From the NCBI GenBank assembly GCA_003439945.1, contig QVRM01002469.1:1-64000 (forward strand): 64,000 nt of DNA. The letters are read 5' to 3'. Positions 37,063 through 48,820 of the stretch are shown here, piece after piece. The notes under the pieces were generated by a model. It worked only from the letters and a program-made list of their open reading frames with translations. It made no database searches and was not told the DNA's origin. Position numbers and translations under genes: made by a program. This DNA is from Dermanyssus gallinae (Eukaryota > Arthropoda > Arachnida > Mesostigmata > Dermanyssidae). How positions within the stretch are numbered: the first letter of the stretch is position 1; every line of letters begins with the position of its first letter.

Positions 37063-37876
37063 GGGTCTACAAAAAGTCTTTTCGGATTGGCGCTTGCGCG
37101 GCTTTCACAGCGCCCGCCCCGGCGCCTAGGCATAGATCATTGGCTCACTCTTTGTTGTTTTCATGTGAAAAAGAGCGGGGAGTCTGCTGGTCTCAACCAT
37201 TTTGAAATCTGTTTAGCCGTTTGTTCGTAAAAGTGCTGCAAAATGGAGGTAGAAAATGCCAAATTCGGGCGATTCCACTCCATGAGTTTAAAAATGGACT
37301 GAGTGCAACGCAGGCTCACAAAAAGTTGTTAAAATCGTCTGCAGATGCCTGTTGTACAGACAGAATGTGCCAACAGTGGTTTGAGAAGTTCCGAAAGGAA
37401 TAAAAAACAAGTTTTATTGTGTATTTGGTGGAATGTGGGCGGAATAGTGCACTATGAACTTTTACCGCGTAACCAGACAATAAATACGGCCGTGTACTGT
37501 CAACAACTCGAAATGGTTCACGAAAAATTAAAGCAGTCGTACCCTGCACTAATTTCAAGGAAGGGTGTCCTGTTCCACCAAGACAACGCAAGGCCCCACG
37601 TGAGTAGGGAGACCCTTTCGAAAATTTCCCAGCTAAAATGGGAACTTTTGGAACATCCACCGTATTCCCCCGACTTAGCACCATCTGATTACCACCTATT
37701 CAGATTGATGCATTTTTGAAAGTTTGGAAGATTATTTAGGAATCGAAAACCTTGTAAATCGTTGGGCAGAGGTTGTATCTTCCGGCGGAGAATATATAAA
37801 TCAATAAATAAGACCTCCCGTGTCTCCTATATATGTGTTTTCTTTATAGCGCCAAAACCGAAAAGATTTTTGTAGC

Positions 37877-37879
<3 letters not shown>
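37062..37879 (+). mobile_element. Deleted mariner element with both terminal inverted repeats
   Basis: The left end AGGGTCTACAAAAAGTCTTT matches the reverse complement of the right end (AGGGCTACAAAAATCTTTTC) with one gap, and both ends abut TA dinucleotides inside TA arrays, as expected for mariner. At about 820 bp it is shorter than the usual 1.3 kb. The transposase is broken: an N-terminal helix-turn-helix block (IPLHEFKNGLSATQAHKKL, about 37275-37330) is followed after a deletion by a C-terminal frame at 37345-37719. Catalytic Asp residues 2 and 3 survive (HQDNARPHVS and SPDLAPSDYHLF, with 34 residues between them), but the first is lost. A final block, NRWAEVVSSGGEYI, lies near 37760. The copy is non-autonomous. 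Confidence 0.88.
37345..37719 (+). pseudogene. Mariner transposase fragment
   Basis: The frame contains ELLPRNQTINTAVYCQQL, RKGVLFHQDNARPHVSRETL and EHPPYSPDLAPSDYHLF, the second and third catalytic-aspartate regions of a D,D34D transposase. The first Asp and the segment joining it to the DNA-binding domain are missing, and the end is frameshifted after LFR. Confidence 0.85.
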
Positions 37880-37913
<34 letters not shown>

Positions 37914-38403
37914 CAGGGATACATGATCAACTCATAAGTACAAAGCCTTGTGAAGAGATATATGTACATATCATTCCGGCTGAAAATAGAGGTGAACACA
38001 AAGGACCGCACCGCAAACAAACTCACTAATTCGAAGGAGTCAGTGCCTGATATGTTCGCAATAAGATGTGGAATCGCTGTATTAAATACCTAGCTTCCAC
38101 ATACTATGATCGCAATAGTATAGGATACATATATGCATATGTGAGGGCATATTCTAGATATAACTTGTTAGTTGTTATCGTCGCCTGCAAAACAATAAAA
38201 CTAGTTAAGTTAAGTTACGTGTATTATTAGAAGACAACACATGTTTGTTCTCTTTATTGACGCAGCAACCCTGTGTTTAAATTACGGCGCCTTATAAGGC
38301 GCACTTAATGAAACAGCAGTTCTTATGTTTATGCTAAGGAATTTCAGACGTCAACGTATTATCTCTGTTTTTGTTTAGTTTTAGGTTAAAGCCGGTCATT
38401 TTA

Positions 38404-38438
<35 letters not shown>

Positions 38439-39092
38439 CGAGAGAGAGAGAGAGAGAAATCAAACACAAGTTAAATATAAATGTTAGCGCAGGAGAAAGC
38501 GAAAGTGCCACAGTTTCTAGCTAGCTGAATCGACACGTCAGGGAGCTTGTGTTTACCGAGCTCTTCTGAAGCTCTGCTATTGTCCCGCTTACTGCGCGAT
38601 AGGCGGTACGGGGTTCTCTCAGGGCTCCAAAACCTTTGAAATACCCGTCGTAATGGTTGTCGTACGGTTGTCGATTGGAGATAGTCTGCGGAGCATTTCC
38701 TCGATTCCTCTATCTATTGATAACGCTGCCGATAAGCTTGGCCGTTGGGACGGGGCTGCCAGCTTTGGTTCGAGACGGTCGGCGTTCGCTGTGTGCGTCG
38801 TGGCCGTAGGGATACACCGAATTACACCGTCAACTGTTTTCCGCCCATTCTCTACGACCGAAGATCAGTGGTGCTTCAAAACATTTTCGGATGCTTGAAT
38901 GTAGGATACTGGTATGCGAAGGTCAAAACTGCTTCTGTATTATGCTTCGCGAGACTATGCTCAGCGTAACAGGCTTTGCGGGCATGATCTCCGTTGTGCA
39001 AACAACAGCGGGCCTAAACGTTGTAACTATTCCTGAAGTGCTCCATAGAGCCGCATCTCCTACTTTTGGGCTTTGGGCCTGAGAACTAGCGG

Positions 39093-39095
<3 letters not shown>

Positions 39096-39148
<53 letters not shown>
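39096..39148. repeat. (TA)n array
   Basis: 53-bp TA run followed by an imperfect TA/ATG continuation. Confidence 0.95.
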
Positions 39149-39151
<3 letters not shown>

Positions 39152-40528
39152 ATATATGTATATATATTTTGTAATTATCGTGTTCCGCTTATCCTTAAGG
39201 AGACCTTGGCTTTCGCTAGCCCCGACAGAGAGAGTAAGAACTCTCTGACGTCTTCTCTTTCCACGGCTATGATAAGCGTTACGTTTCTTTTTTGTAAAAC
39301 GAGGTTTCCTAATGTTCGCCCCGACGACCTTCGCGATGTCGTCACAGATCTCATTAAAGTACAGCTCTAGAGCGCTGTCAGCAAAGGAGAAGATTAGGGC
39401 TTCCTACCTGACCAGTATCACTCTTGACGGTACAACCACCTTGAGAGCACAGGTTTGCCACTAAGCCGGTTCACCGCGGTAAATTCTGAATCCTTCGGGC
39501 GGTCTTCACCATTACGGCTGCTTCGCTTCGATACCCTCTATGCTCGTTGGGGGAGATTCGGCTTGCGAAACACACGTATACACTCAATTGAATTGCAAGT
39601 ACTCCATTGAAAATGTTGAGGGTTTCATGTGCACAGTAGATGATTGTGGGCCAGTTGATCGTAAGCACTTGATGAAACATGACTTTTGCCGGTGTGTGGG
39701 ATAAAATGACGAAACAAACAAGCCATCTGGCCGAATGTTCAGCTTTCTTTCCTGAAATGTTTGTATTTCCGTCTTCCCCTCTCTCTCTTCACGGCGCACT
39801 CTTTTGATCGTGTGTCGATGCCAAGAGCGGTATTTCAATTAAAAATGTTAACTAAAGGCAACCACTGACACTAATTCAAATTTTGTTTGGATGTCGTCTT
39901 GTCGGTTCGGCTGTCATTTCATCAGATCGCCAGCCATCAATGTAGGCTATTCCCTTGCCATGCCTTCCTAACCTTCTTCTTTCGTTCTCTGTCACTCTCG
40001 CCCGTCTACATACGCTGGAAAAAGTAAACTACTTACTAGAAAAGTAAACGAATACAGATCTGTTTTAAGTTGGTCGCGTACAACGGTCGCTTCGGACAAT
40101 CATTAAATCGTCAAATTGGATGTTGTTAAAGCTGATGCAAACGGCCTTCGGCCGAAGTCTCGGGGGGCTCCCGGGAGGCTGTATCTTTTCATATCCGTCT
40201 CGGTTTCTGCAATCAGGATTAGGCACGACCAAAAGCGTCCGAACTTTAAAGCGTTCGTCGACTCAAAGCCCTACGCCCTGGTTATCTTATACGAAACAAG
40301 ACAGGCGCAGCAGCAGCAACAGGACCAGCATCAGCCAGATTTACCAGAAGAAGATAGTAGTATGATTAACTGTCCCCGGCTTCTTACAAAACACCCCCTC
40401 CACAACGATAAGCAATCGACAGCAACAACTAGACTATAATGCACAATATCCAAATGAACTATTTCAACCTTCGCTCAAAAGCTTCCGTCAGAGATGTTCG
40501 ACTGTATATATATATATATATATATACT

Positions 40529-40571
<43 letters not shown>

Positions 40572-40844
40572 TGAGGTTCAAGGCAAGCGTACGCATGTTT
40601 ACGTTCATCTCAGCAGTAAGTACACACCTAAATGAGAGAACGAAACGACACCGACACCAGCGAAATCGTCGCTGCCGTCTCGTCTGCGTCCCTAGCCCAT
40701 ATTACTAGCATGTAGCCAGTACGTCTGTATTACACGGGAACGTTTTATACGCGCTGAACTGAGCACTAACTATTAGTCTGCTATACAGACAGCGATGATG
40801 AGTGCGACCGCTATGCTATATGATATTCGCGTTCGCCACCGTCT

Positions 40845-41150
40845 CCTACTTCCAAGCGTTAGGCGCAGGCCGCCTGGCCGTGTCGGCGAGCACCGACCAG
40901 CGTCCCCTTCTGTGTGGCCTATGGCTGTATGACGGTGTCGAGGTGTTGTCGGCGGCGCGCGCTTGGGGGGTTACTGGATGTTCATCGGACTCGAGTGGCG
41001 TCGGCTGGGCTCCGAACACGCCACTGTCCCGCTGCAAAGCACCGACTAGCCGACCGGGGCCAGGAACGTGTTGCGGCGTCCCTTCTCTCCCCATTGCTTA
41101 CGAAGGTTTAGAGAGAAACCAGACAGCTTCCGAGCACAACATGGAACGAT
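40845..41150. other. GC-rich segment open on both strands, unrecognised
   Basis: Composition jumps to GC-rich for 300 bp. Plus (40802-41152) and minus (40846-41094) frames are both open. Neither matches a family I know and no clean splice sites delimit them. A retroelement remnant is possible, since a tRNA-like SINE follows at 41278. Confidence 0.25.
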
Positions 41151-41235
41151 GAGTCTCGGCCTTGATCTTTGCGCTACTCAGCCGTATGTCTTCTGTTCTG
41201 CTGTAATTGTTCTCTCTTTTGTAGTATTTATTTTT

Positions 41236-41276
<41 letters not shown>

Positions 41277-41277
41277 G

Positions 41278-41400
41278 AGCAAGCTGGCTTAGCGCCAAAG
41301 CCTTTGCCTTGCATTCGGGAGGACTGGGTTCGAGACCCAGACCGGCCACCTTTAAATTGGTTTGCATGGTTTCCAATTTAGACAAGGCAAATGCCGGAGT
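41278..41400 (+). mobile_element. tRNA-derived SINE
   Basis: A tRNA-like head: GCTGGCTTAGCGCCAAAGCC (A-box region), then GGGTTCGAGACCC (B box in a perfect T-arm-like hairpin) ending in ACCGGCCACC. It continues into a non-tRNA body (TTTAAATTGGTTTGCATGG) and an A-rich end near 41425. RNA polymerase III would transcribe such an element from the internal boxes. Its 5' end touches a TA array. Confidence 0.65.
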
Positions 41401-43839
41401 GGATTACAAATTAGTCACGACATGAAAAAAACCATACACAATCATTGGAGAGAGAGAGAGAGAGAGATCTTCTCTCTCCCGTACTCTCTATGCACCTTAA
41501 TCGGTACGGCTTTCTGCAGCACACCCTTAACGTAACGCGACATTCACACAGGCCTTGGGCTCGATATGATGAGCGAGCGGCTATCGATATAACTTTCGCC
41601 ATCTATAATGTGGCATAAGTAAACTGGCGTTACTCTGCTATATGAAATAACGTATTGTATAATGCTTACGTAGTTCGCATTGCGTTTACTGCTGTTATGT
41701 CGGTCCAAGGCGGTAGGTGGAAAGAGATTCGCCTGTAATATGAATAACATTGTTGCTGCCGCGATTGCAGCGCCAATAAGGCTACTCATAGTAACTATAG
41801 GAAAGCATGTGTAGGCCGGCAGCTTGGCTATTCTGTGACAGTTCACTAGGTCGGACTGCTGACTGTGTATCTGCGTCACAATGACGTTGTCTGGGGACTT
41901 CTCGGTCACCGGATCGGTAGCGGCCTGATGTGCTAGCGTTGCCGTTGCTGGAGCACAAAGCCTTTGATGCCCCGAGGGCCAGAGGGCCGGGCTGACCTTT
42001 TTATCTGCGGTTCTTATGTGAAGATTCATGTCGAAGTCGCCGGGCGTTGACTTTCAAACGGTCACTGTGGCCGATGGAAATAGAGCGAGAACAAACGATA
42101 TGTATCGAAAGAGAACGAGATATATAGATAGGGAGAGAGAGAGACAACGCGAAGAGTGAGTAGTTAGGTTAAAATAGTTAGGCGAAGAAGAAGGAATAGC
42201 GAATTGGGAGTATTGTAAGCAATGGGGAACATAGAGTTGTTTAGTGCTCTGAAGGGGTTGCTTTGATCACAGCGCTCAAAGTCGAATTTACTCAGCTGAG
42301 CGATTGATGGGCTGAAGAGGAGGAAGACGATGCAACGCCATCAACGGCCGGTTGTTGGGATTGTCGCCAAAGGCGTTGCTTCGTCTCTAGGAAATAGGCC
42401 TGCGAGACTCACGTCAGCTTTACTTTCAATAGGCGCTGGCTAGCAGTACGTAAGTGGACGATACGTCAGCGTCTGTCGGATGGATTCGACCGCGCCTGTA
42501 AATGCCATATATCTTCATTCGGGCTAAGAAGAACAGAACTCCTGAGTGCCAAAACCTGAGTACGGGAATAGGCAAAGTAACCTGTCAGCGACGAACAATT
42601 GAGTCTCAAGACTACCTACCACCAGTGATGCGCTTCGATGTCTCTTTTGCCAGCGCTTAGATTTTCGTAAGCGTTCGCTGTTGAGTTTTATAGCGTGAAA
42701 ACTAAACTGTTCACATTCATCGAAACAACGGACAACAACAAAACAACAACAACAACAACAACAACAACACAGTATACTACTCGTATAACAACAACACAGT
42801 TCAGCTTCTATATTGCTGACCAGCATTGAGACACATCAGTGTGGGCTGCCTGGAACGGCGTTCATTAAGCACGTATGTCTGTACCAGCAGCTACTGACCA
42901 GAACACAATGACGTGTTTTTGCCTCCTACTTCTCCTTGTATTGCTCACTCTCATAAAGAGTGTTTTCTTTGGCCAATTATCTCTCGCGCTCTCCCGCTCG
43001 TTCGTTTACTCTGTCATTTACGTTCATTACACAATTTATCCATCTCTCTCTGTCTCTCAGATCATCTAGGGTTCTATCTCGCGGTTTCTGGACATTTAAA
43101 GCCGACACGCGCAATAAAAACAAAATACCAGCTCTGTGTATGGGCTCAAGCCGCCAAGCCCCGAGTGGCTGGTAAAGCTGTTTATTGCACTTGACGCTGC
43201 GACGCGTTAAGAGTTTCGCCATCTTCAAGAAATTCAAGTATTGGCTTTGGAGGATCTCCTCTCATCCTACGCCTCCCTCACATCCGATCGTCTCCTGCAC
43301 GACATTCCTACACCAGGCGGTGCTGCAAATGAATCCCCGGAGGGTAACAAATGTTTCGCTTAGACTGTCGGCAAGAATACTAATAGAAGAAGAGAATTTT
43401 TTATCGCTTAGTCCGAACTACGGCAGTAATAGGCGGAACGTTCGCCATAATGCTTCACGGAAGCAAACACAATGCTTAGATGATGAAATGGCTAATGTAT
43501 CGACAATAAAGCACTGCGCAGTGCTTGTGCACTCTTGGGATATAATCTGACCTCGCAAATTACAAAAAGTTACATCGCTGAGGTGACATATATATGCATT
43601 TATTCTTCATGTCGGGAATCTCAGGAGAACCTGTTTCACAAAGACTGTGAACCAACCATAACCGACCGACAAACTGCGTCTAATGTCAGCAAATATCAGC
43701 CATTATTTTAATTATTTGCGCCGCACAGACCCCTCATGAGACAATAAAGTCGTTTCGTTTCCCGAAAAACAATGGTATACAAGATTGGGACTAAGTAGGC
43801 GGCTGCATAACCAAGCCCCTGTACAGCAAAGCGGCATAT

Positions 43840-44770
43840 TGAGGTTAAAGTGCGCTGTGTGAGGACATCCGAATTTAGTGAGGCTCTGCAAATGCGCATC
43901 GAACGTTTGCGAACGGTCCTTGTGCTTCGATGCGCCCTTTGAGATCCTTGCGGACCAATAATCGATTTTTTAAGTGGGTCCCTGGTATCAAGTCTTATAC
44001 TATATGTTTTAGGCAAAATCTCCCTGAGGCCGATACGGCGAACAGAACTTCTCTCTGAGGCCGACAAAGCGAACAAAACTCGATGTCGCAGGTGCTCCTA
44101 GGTTGCCTGAAGCTGCAAGTCGTGTTCGATTCTGCTCCTTGCGAGAAGATATTCACCGTAGAAGCAAAAATCCACCGGAAAAATTATCCGGCGATGTTGG
44201 TTTGACGTTGCTTTACAGAATGAATTGTAGCCAGATCTGCAAAATCTGGAAATAAGTAGTACACTTCCAGCATTTATGTGCACGTCTAAAGTGAGGTGTC
44301 CAGTGAACGAGACGTTCCACACACTTTGTTTCAAAAAGGCCACATAATCGCAGGGAAAAGAGTGTATTTGCATGTTCTGCAAGCTGTAGTAGAACCGTGG
44401 ATAAACTCAGTGTCTAGTGGTTTGCGTACGTGGTACAGCAGGACGGCGCATCTGTCGTTTAGCGCAGGGGTGGCTAGCGAAGCATACGGCTTATGTTCTG
44501 GAACCATAAGCACTCGTGCCTGTCTAACAGTCCAGATTTAAATCTTCCGAATTACCTTACGTGGAGCGTTATTGAGTAAGAGTCTAGTAAAACTCGACAT
44601 CATAACACAGACTTACTCACAGTTCACCAGGAATTTGCAAGCCTCGGTGAGAAGGTTTTGCAAGACTCCTCTAAGCGGCTTACGTTTCGAATGGAAGCGG
44701 CAATTCAAGCAAACGTCGGTTAGATTGCGTAAATACGTCCGTTAGAAATGTCCGTAGCGTCACGCGCAAA
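43840..44770 (+). pseudogene. Decayed mariner/Tc1-superfamily transposase
   Basis: Plus-strand blocks in shifting frames follow the order of an arthropod DDxD transposase: GIKSYTICFRQNLPEAD (about 43988-44038), CEKIFTVEAKIHRKNYP (the DEKxFT region with the first catalytic position, here CEK, about 44140-44190), VSSERDVPHTLFQKGH and YLHVLQAVVEPWINSVSSGL (44293-44420). A weak match to the CxRFRxRIEAVI end follows near 44640-44740. Stops, frameshifts and loss of the catalytic aspartates mean it is inactive. It ends about 90 bp before the fold-back element. Confidence 0.6.
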
Positions 44771-44827
44771 AATGTCATGCAATTTGTTTTCATTTCGATA
44801 CGGCATTTGAAGCAAGCGATCAGTTCC

Positions 44828-44830
<3 letters not shown>

Positions 44831-44860
<30 letters not shown>
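44831..44860. repeat. (TA)n array holding the fold-back insertion
   Basis: A 30-bp TA run directly abuts the left end of the fold-back element. TATATA resumes immediately after its right end. Confidence 0.95.
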
Positions 44861-44863
<3 letters not shown>

Positions 44864-45929
44864 GGTATTACAGGAATATTTGATCAACGATATATAGAAT
44901 TGTAGAGCTCGTTAAGGCAAATATTTTTCCAATGGTACATGGTCTCTAAGAGGCCCTGTTTCGGAATGAGAGTTAAATTACTACAATTTGTGACATTGGT
45001 GTTTTTGCCCGACATAGGAGCATAGAATGTGCTGTTGCGAGACAACCAGTCCTCCTATACGGAAACTAACATACCGCCGTGTTCGTGAGAAAATTCTGCT
45101 TCTTTCGAAGAACTCATAAGGCCGGTCAGAAGATGCTACATGGTCGCTTAGAAGAGAATTCGCCAAAATGAAGTTATTTCATTAACCTTCACGTCCAATA
45201 CCTCAAAATCATTACCTTACGACCACTTACAGCGCTCTAAAACTAACATATTCAGGCAAATGCGCATTTCATGACGATTATTTTGGTACCAAACTTATGG
45301 CAATGCAAGCTGTGGTTGCGGAGTAATTACGATTTTTTGGTGGGATGTCCAGATTAAGTGCATGTAAAATGACGCGCTGCGGCTGTCGCGCGACACGTCG
45401 GCGGTAGTGAACGTCGCCACACAGTCATTTTACATGCACTTAATCTGGACATCCCACCAAAAAATCGTAATTACTCCGCAACCACATCTCGCATTGCCAT
45501 AAGTTTGGTACCAAAATGATCGTCATGAAATGCGCATTTGCCTGAATATGTTAGTCTAGAGCGCTGTAAGTGGTCGTAAGGTAATGATTTTGAGGTATTG
45601 GGCGTGAAAAATAACTTCATTTTGGCGAATTCTCTTCTAAGCGACCATGTAGCATCTTCTGACCGGCCGTATGAGTTCTTCGAAAAAAGCAGAATTTTCT
45701 CACGAACACGGCGGTGTGTTTAGCTTCTGTCTGGGAAACCCGGTTGTCTCGCAACAGCACATTCTATGCTCCTATATCGGGCAAAAACACCAATGTCACA
45801 AATTGTAGTAATTTAACTCTCATTCCGAAACAGGGCCTCTTAAAGACCATGTTCCATTGGAAAAAATATTTGCCTTAACGAGCTCTACAATTCCATATAT
45901 CGTTGATCAAATATTCCTGTAATACCCTG
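44861..45929. mobile_element. 1069-bp fold-back element with ~510-bp inverted arms
   Basis: The left arm (44861-45372) and right arm (45425-45929) are near-perfect inverted copies. The ends are CAGGGTATTACAGG and its complement, the inner ends CATGTAAAATGA and its complement, with a 52-bp GC-rich spacer (45373-45424) between. Scattered substitutions and one or two small indels separate the arms. TA borders both ends. It encodes no protein I recognise. TA target sites and CAGGG termini suggest mobilisation by a Tc1/mariner-like transposase. It could be a fold-back MITE or a head-to-head pair of deleted copies. RNA across it would form a very long hairpin. Confidence 0.9.
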
Positions 45930-45965
45930 TATATACGAGACGAATCGAATAGTTCTATAAATTTA

Positions 45966-46024
45966 TACATATTATTATCTTATAAAGAAAATAGCATTTT
46001 TACTTTATAAGATAATAATATGTA
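45966..46024. repeat. Perfect 22-bp inverted repeat (hairpin)
   Basis: TACATATTATTATCTTATAAAG at 45966-45987 (written here as its first 20 bases TACATATTATTATCTTATAA plus AG) is exactly complementary to 46003-46024, with a 15-base loop. It lies between the fold-back element and the mariner relic, and could be a terminal structure of the latter. Confidence 0.9.
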
Positions 46025-46059
46025 TCTAAAAATATGTATTTAATCTTTCAGAGTGTTTT

Positions 46060-46560
46060 TGTTCCTCTATAAAATAGCTCCCGCCCGCTGTAATGCCCTT
46101 GTACCACCGTCTTACCACTGTCTAAAGCAGATTTAAACGCGTTTTTTGGAATCGGGTTGAGCTGCCCTTCGAATTTTTCTTTATCACCTCTATACAATAC
46201 AGTGTAATACGAATTTTCATAAATTAATCCGAAATCAGTAACGATGCGCCGGTGTCGTTTTCTCGCGATCTTCTTAAATTTTCGCGGTAGTATTTCTTAT
46301 TGACCGTTGAACTAGGTGGCAAGAACTTGTGGAAGATGATTTCCCTGCTGTCATCAAAACAGTAAAAAAAACCCTTTGTGTTGGATCTGCTCTGCCTGAA
46401 TTTCTTCGATAGACTCTCTCCTTGAAAGTTCCACTGGGGGGATAGGGCTTTGGTCTGGATGTCATAACCACATACTCTTGAATTGTCTCCTGTTATCACT
46501 CCCTGAAGCAATCCAGGGTTTTCTAGTACCGCCTAAAAGTTCAATTCGGACATTTACATT
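46060..46560 (-). pseudogene. Deleted mariner transposase fragment
   Basis: On the minus strand VITGDNSRVCGYDIQTKAL corresponds to the first catalytic-aspartate block of mariner transposases (usual form VITGDESWVYGYD). It is followed by SPQWNF...KKFRQSRSN, FLPPSSTVNKKYYRENLRRS and then, after a frame change, the C-terminal RRWYKGITAGGSYF (about 46120-46080). The section with the second and third catalytic residues is deleted. It belongs to a different mariner lineage from the copy at 37.1-37.9 kb. Confidence 0.75.
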
Positions 46561-46599
46561 CGGCGTTAAGTTGTTTTCAACATTTTTAGAACAAATGTT

Positions 46600-47900
46600 G
46601 CTGCTAGTTTTCTGACGTATAAAAAATCAATCAAGACTACTACGACTGATCCATAAGACATCTCCGATTCCTCAGCGATTTCTTATCATTGGTTACTTCA
46701 CATCCGTCGCGCATTCGACGATGCAACACACACGATGTTTCGGAACACTGCTTGATCACCATAAGCAGTTCGTACCGTTTCCACTACTTAAGACCATATG
46801 ATTTGATTCTTAACACTGAACTTGATAAAGATTCGTTGTTTTTATAATCTTCGCCTCCTTGAGAATCGCTAAACCTCGTTTTCTTTACTTTTTTAAATCA
46901 CACGGGCAATAAACGCCGCCACCGATTGGCGCAAAATTTGGCATGTGAACGCGCGTGATGTGACATACGTTTAAGTCTCGATAACAATAAATTGAATGGA
47001 TGGATGGCAAGGGTTTGCGAATGTCTCAAAATGACAATCTCCCTAGTAAGGTGGCGCGATGCGTTGTAGTCATTAAAAACCAATACCAGCTCTAAACGGT
47101 TGTCGTGTTGAATTTAATTATAACGACTGGAAGAGGGCCCCTGATCCTATTTTGCGATCCGAGACGTCGGACGTAGAAGCGCTATTCCTTAGCTTGTACA
47201 AGTCAACGACGACGACGACGTCATGTTTGGCTAGTGCCCCGCAAAAGTCCCCGCCATTCACTGGGATACCCGAACCCCCCATTTCCCGCGAGGCCACTTG
47301 GAAGTACGTCTCTGGGAAGCTAACAGACAACAATTCGTGGAACTTCAGATGAAGGACAGCTACGGCTGCCGGCGACGGAGTCCAAATCCGGAGTCCCCTC
47401 TCGTCGCAGGCACGCCAAGCAGACAGACGGAGAGCGAAGGAAGGCTTGTTACTAACGCCATGATGTCCCGTTAGGAGTAGGGCGATACTTTCATCTATAC
47501 TGCCCACGTTCGGTTTAGTTCGCTCGTCTTGGAACTCCTCCTCCTATCTACTCACAGAGTAGTCTTCAGTGCTACCATTGAGAAGCTCCACCCCTATTGA
47601 TTCAGCAAAACAGCAAGCGGTGTTCCACGTTGGGTCGTAGCACTAAAATCTTCCACTAAATATTATATTCCACGATAACCGACTCGATTCTATTGTTCCA
47701 CAATAGCCTTTCTGTGAATATTCAGATATATTGTATTTCATCAGCCCTCAACCCCTAAGAACACGGCTGATATTGTTGACATTTTAACTGACTCTTACTA
47801 CTTACGATACGACTGCGTCATTATTTGTGATGATCGTCATCAATACCTTTACTACTAGTGAACACTACAATAACGCAATATATCATTACATGCATTTTAG
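46600..47900. other. Intronic stretch without assigned exons
   Basis: A 129-codon minus-strand frame (47118-47507) and an overlapping plus frame are open, but neither shows a domain I recognise. An AATAAATTGAATGGATGGATGG tail-like sequence near 46986 suggests an old retroelement end. Confidence 0.35.
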
Positions 47901-47911
47901 CGATCAATATA

Positions 47912-48422
47912 GTTCGCCCTTTGTGGTCATTCTAGAAGCCATATAGTTCTCGGCGGACCAATTTTATCCACAGAGACGCCTATTTGAATTCTATTATTGA
48001 GTGACAAAACCTGCTGCAGCAGCGGAATGAGCATCGATTGCGTAAAGTTACTGCTGGTAGTCTACGACCATAGTGGACTCCACGAGAGACATCTACTATT
48101 ATTAATATTATTGCGAAGAACAGCTAACTTGTCTTAAACACTCCTCTATACGATCGATTACAAACTAAATGAAGGAATAACTGTTATGCACGTTTATTAT
48201 ACGTAACACGTATTATAGTTTTCAAAATGGTTCGTCCTTCGTAGTCATTCTAGAAGCCATATGGTTCTAAATCTTCCGGTGGATCAATTTTATCCATAGC
48301 GACGCTCATTTGAAGTCTATTATTGAGCGACAAAAACCTGCGGCAGCATCGGAACGAACATCGATTGCGTAAAGTTAAAGTGCTGGTTACGTACGACCAT
48401 AGTCAACTCCACGAGAGATACC

Positions 48423-48503
<81 letters not shown>

Positions 48504-48622
48504 CAATATTATTATTACGAGGAACAGTCAACTTACATTGGACGCTTGCCTCAAACGACTCCTCTATAGATATATCGATCGACTTCAAACCAAATAAACG
48601 GATAACTATTATGCATGCAGTT
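47912..48622. repeat. Two-copy tandem duplication with microsatellite expansion in one copy
   Basis: Copy 1 (47912-48193) and copy 2 (48231-48622) share TCATTCTAGAAGCCATAT, TCGATTGCGTAAAGTTA, CGACCATAGT and ACTCCACGAGAGA in order. Where copy 1 has about 20 bp of ATT-like sequence, copy 2 has an (ATT)n array of about 85-95 bp (48423-48517). Confidence 0.9.
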
Positions 48623-48820
48623 TTCTAAACTAGAGTTTGACGTTATTTGCGGGCTCTCCCTGTCACACTGGCGCATACAAACACATTTTGCGGTCAGTGA
48701 AGTAATTCTCTGGTAACGGTGTACGAGTCAGAAGGTCGCTGCGCACTTGTCGTCGCTTGCTTACGCCGTTGAATGCGTTGACATGATGTTTTTCCGATGA
48801 TGATGTCTCTGTATTGACAG

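Larger units (their letters stand above)
37920..43830. other. Intronic stretch, mostly repeats
   Basis: TA arrays lie at 38408-38438, 39096-39148, 40504-40568 and 41239-41275, and short GA/AG runs at 38439-38458 and 41449-41466. No recognisable coding exon. Frames open around 38.7 kb and 40.1 kb show no family. Confidence 0.4.

Noticed and set aside
41278..41352. A functional tRNA gene
   Set aside because: The T-arm is perfect, but sequence continues into a SINE-like body and the anticodon arm is not clear.
47118..47507. 129-codon minus-strand frame near the NPDC1 exons
   Set aside because: No recognisable domain. An overlapping plus frame is equally open, so coding is not supported.
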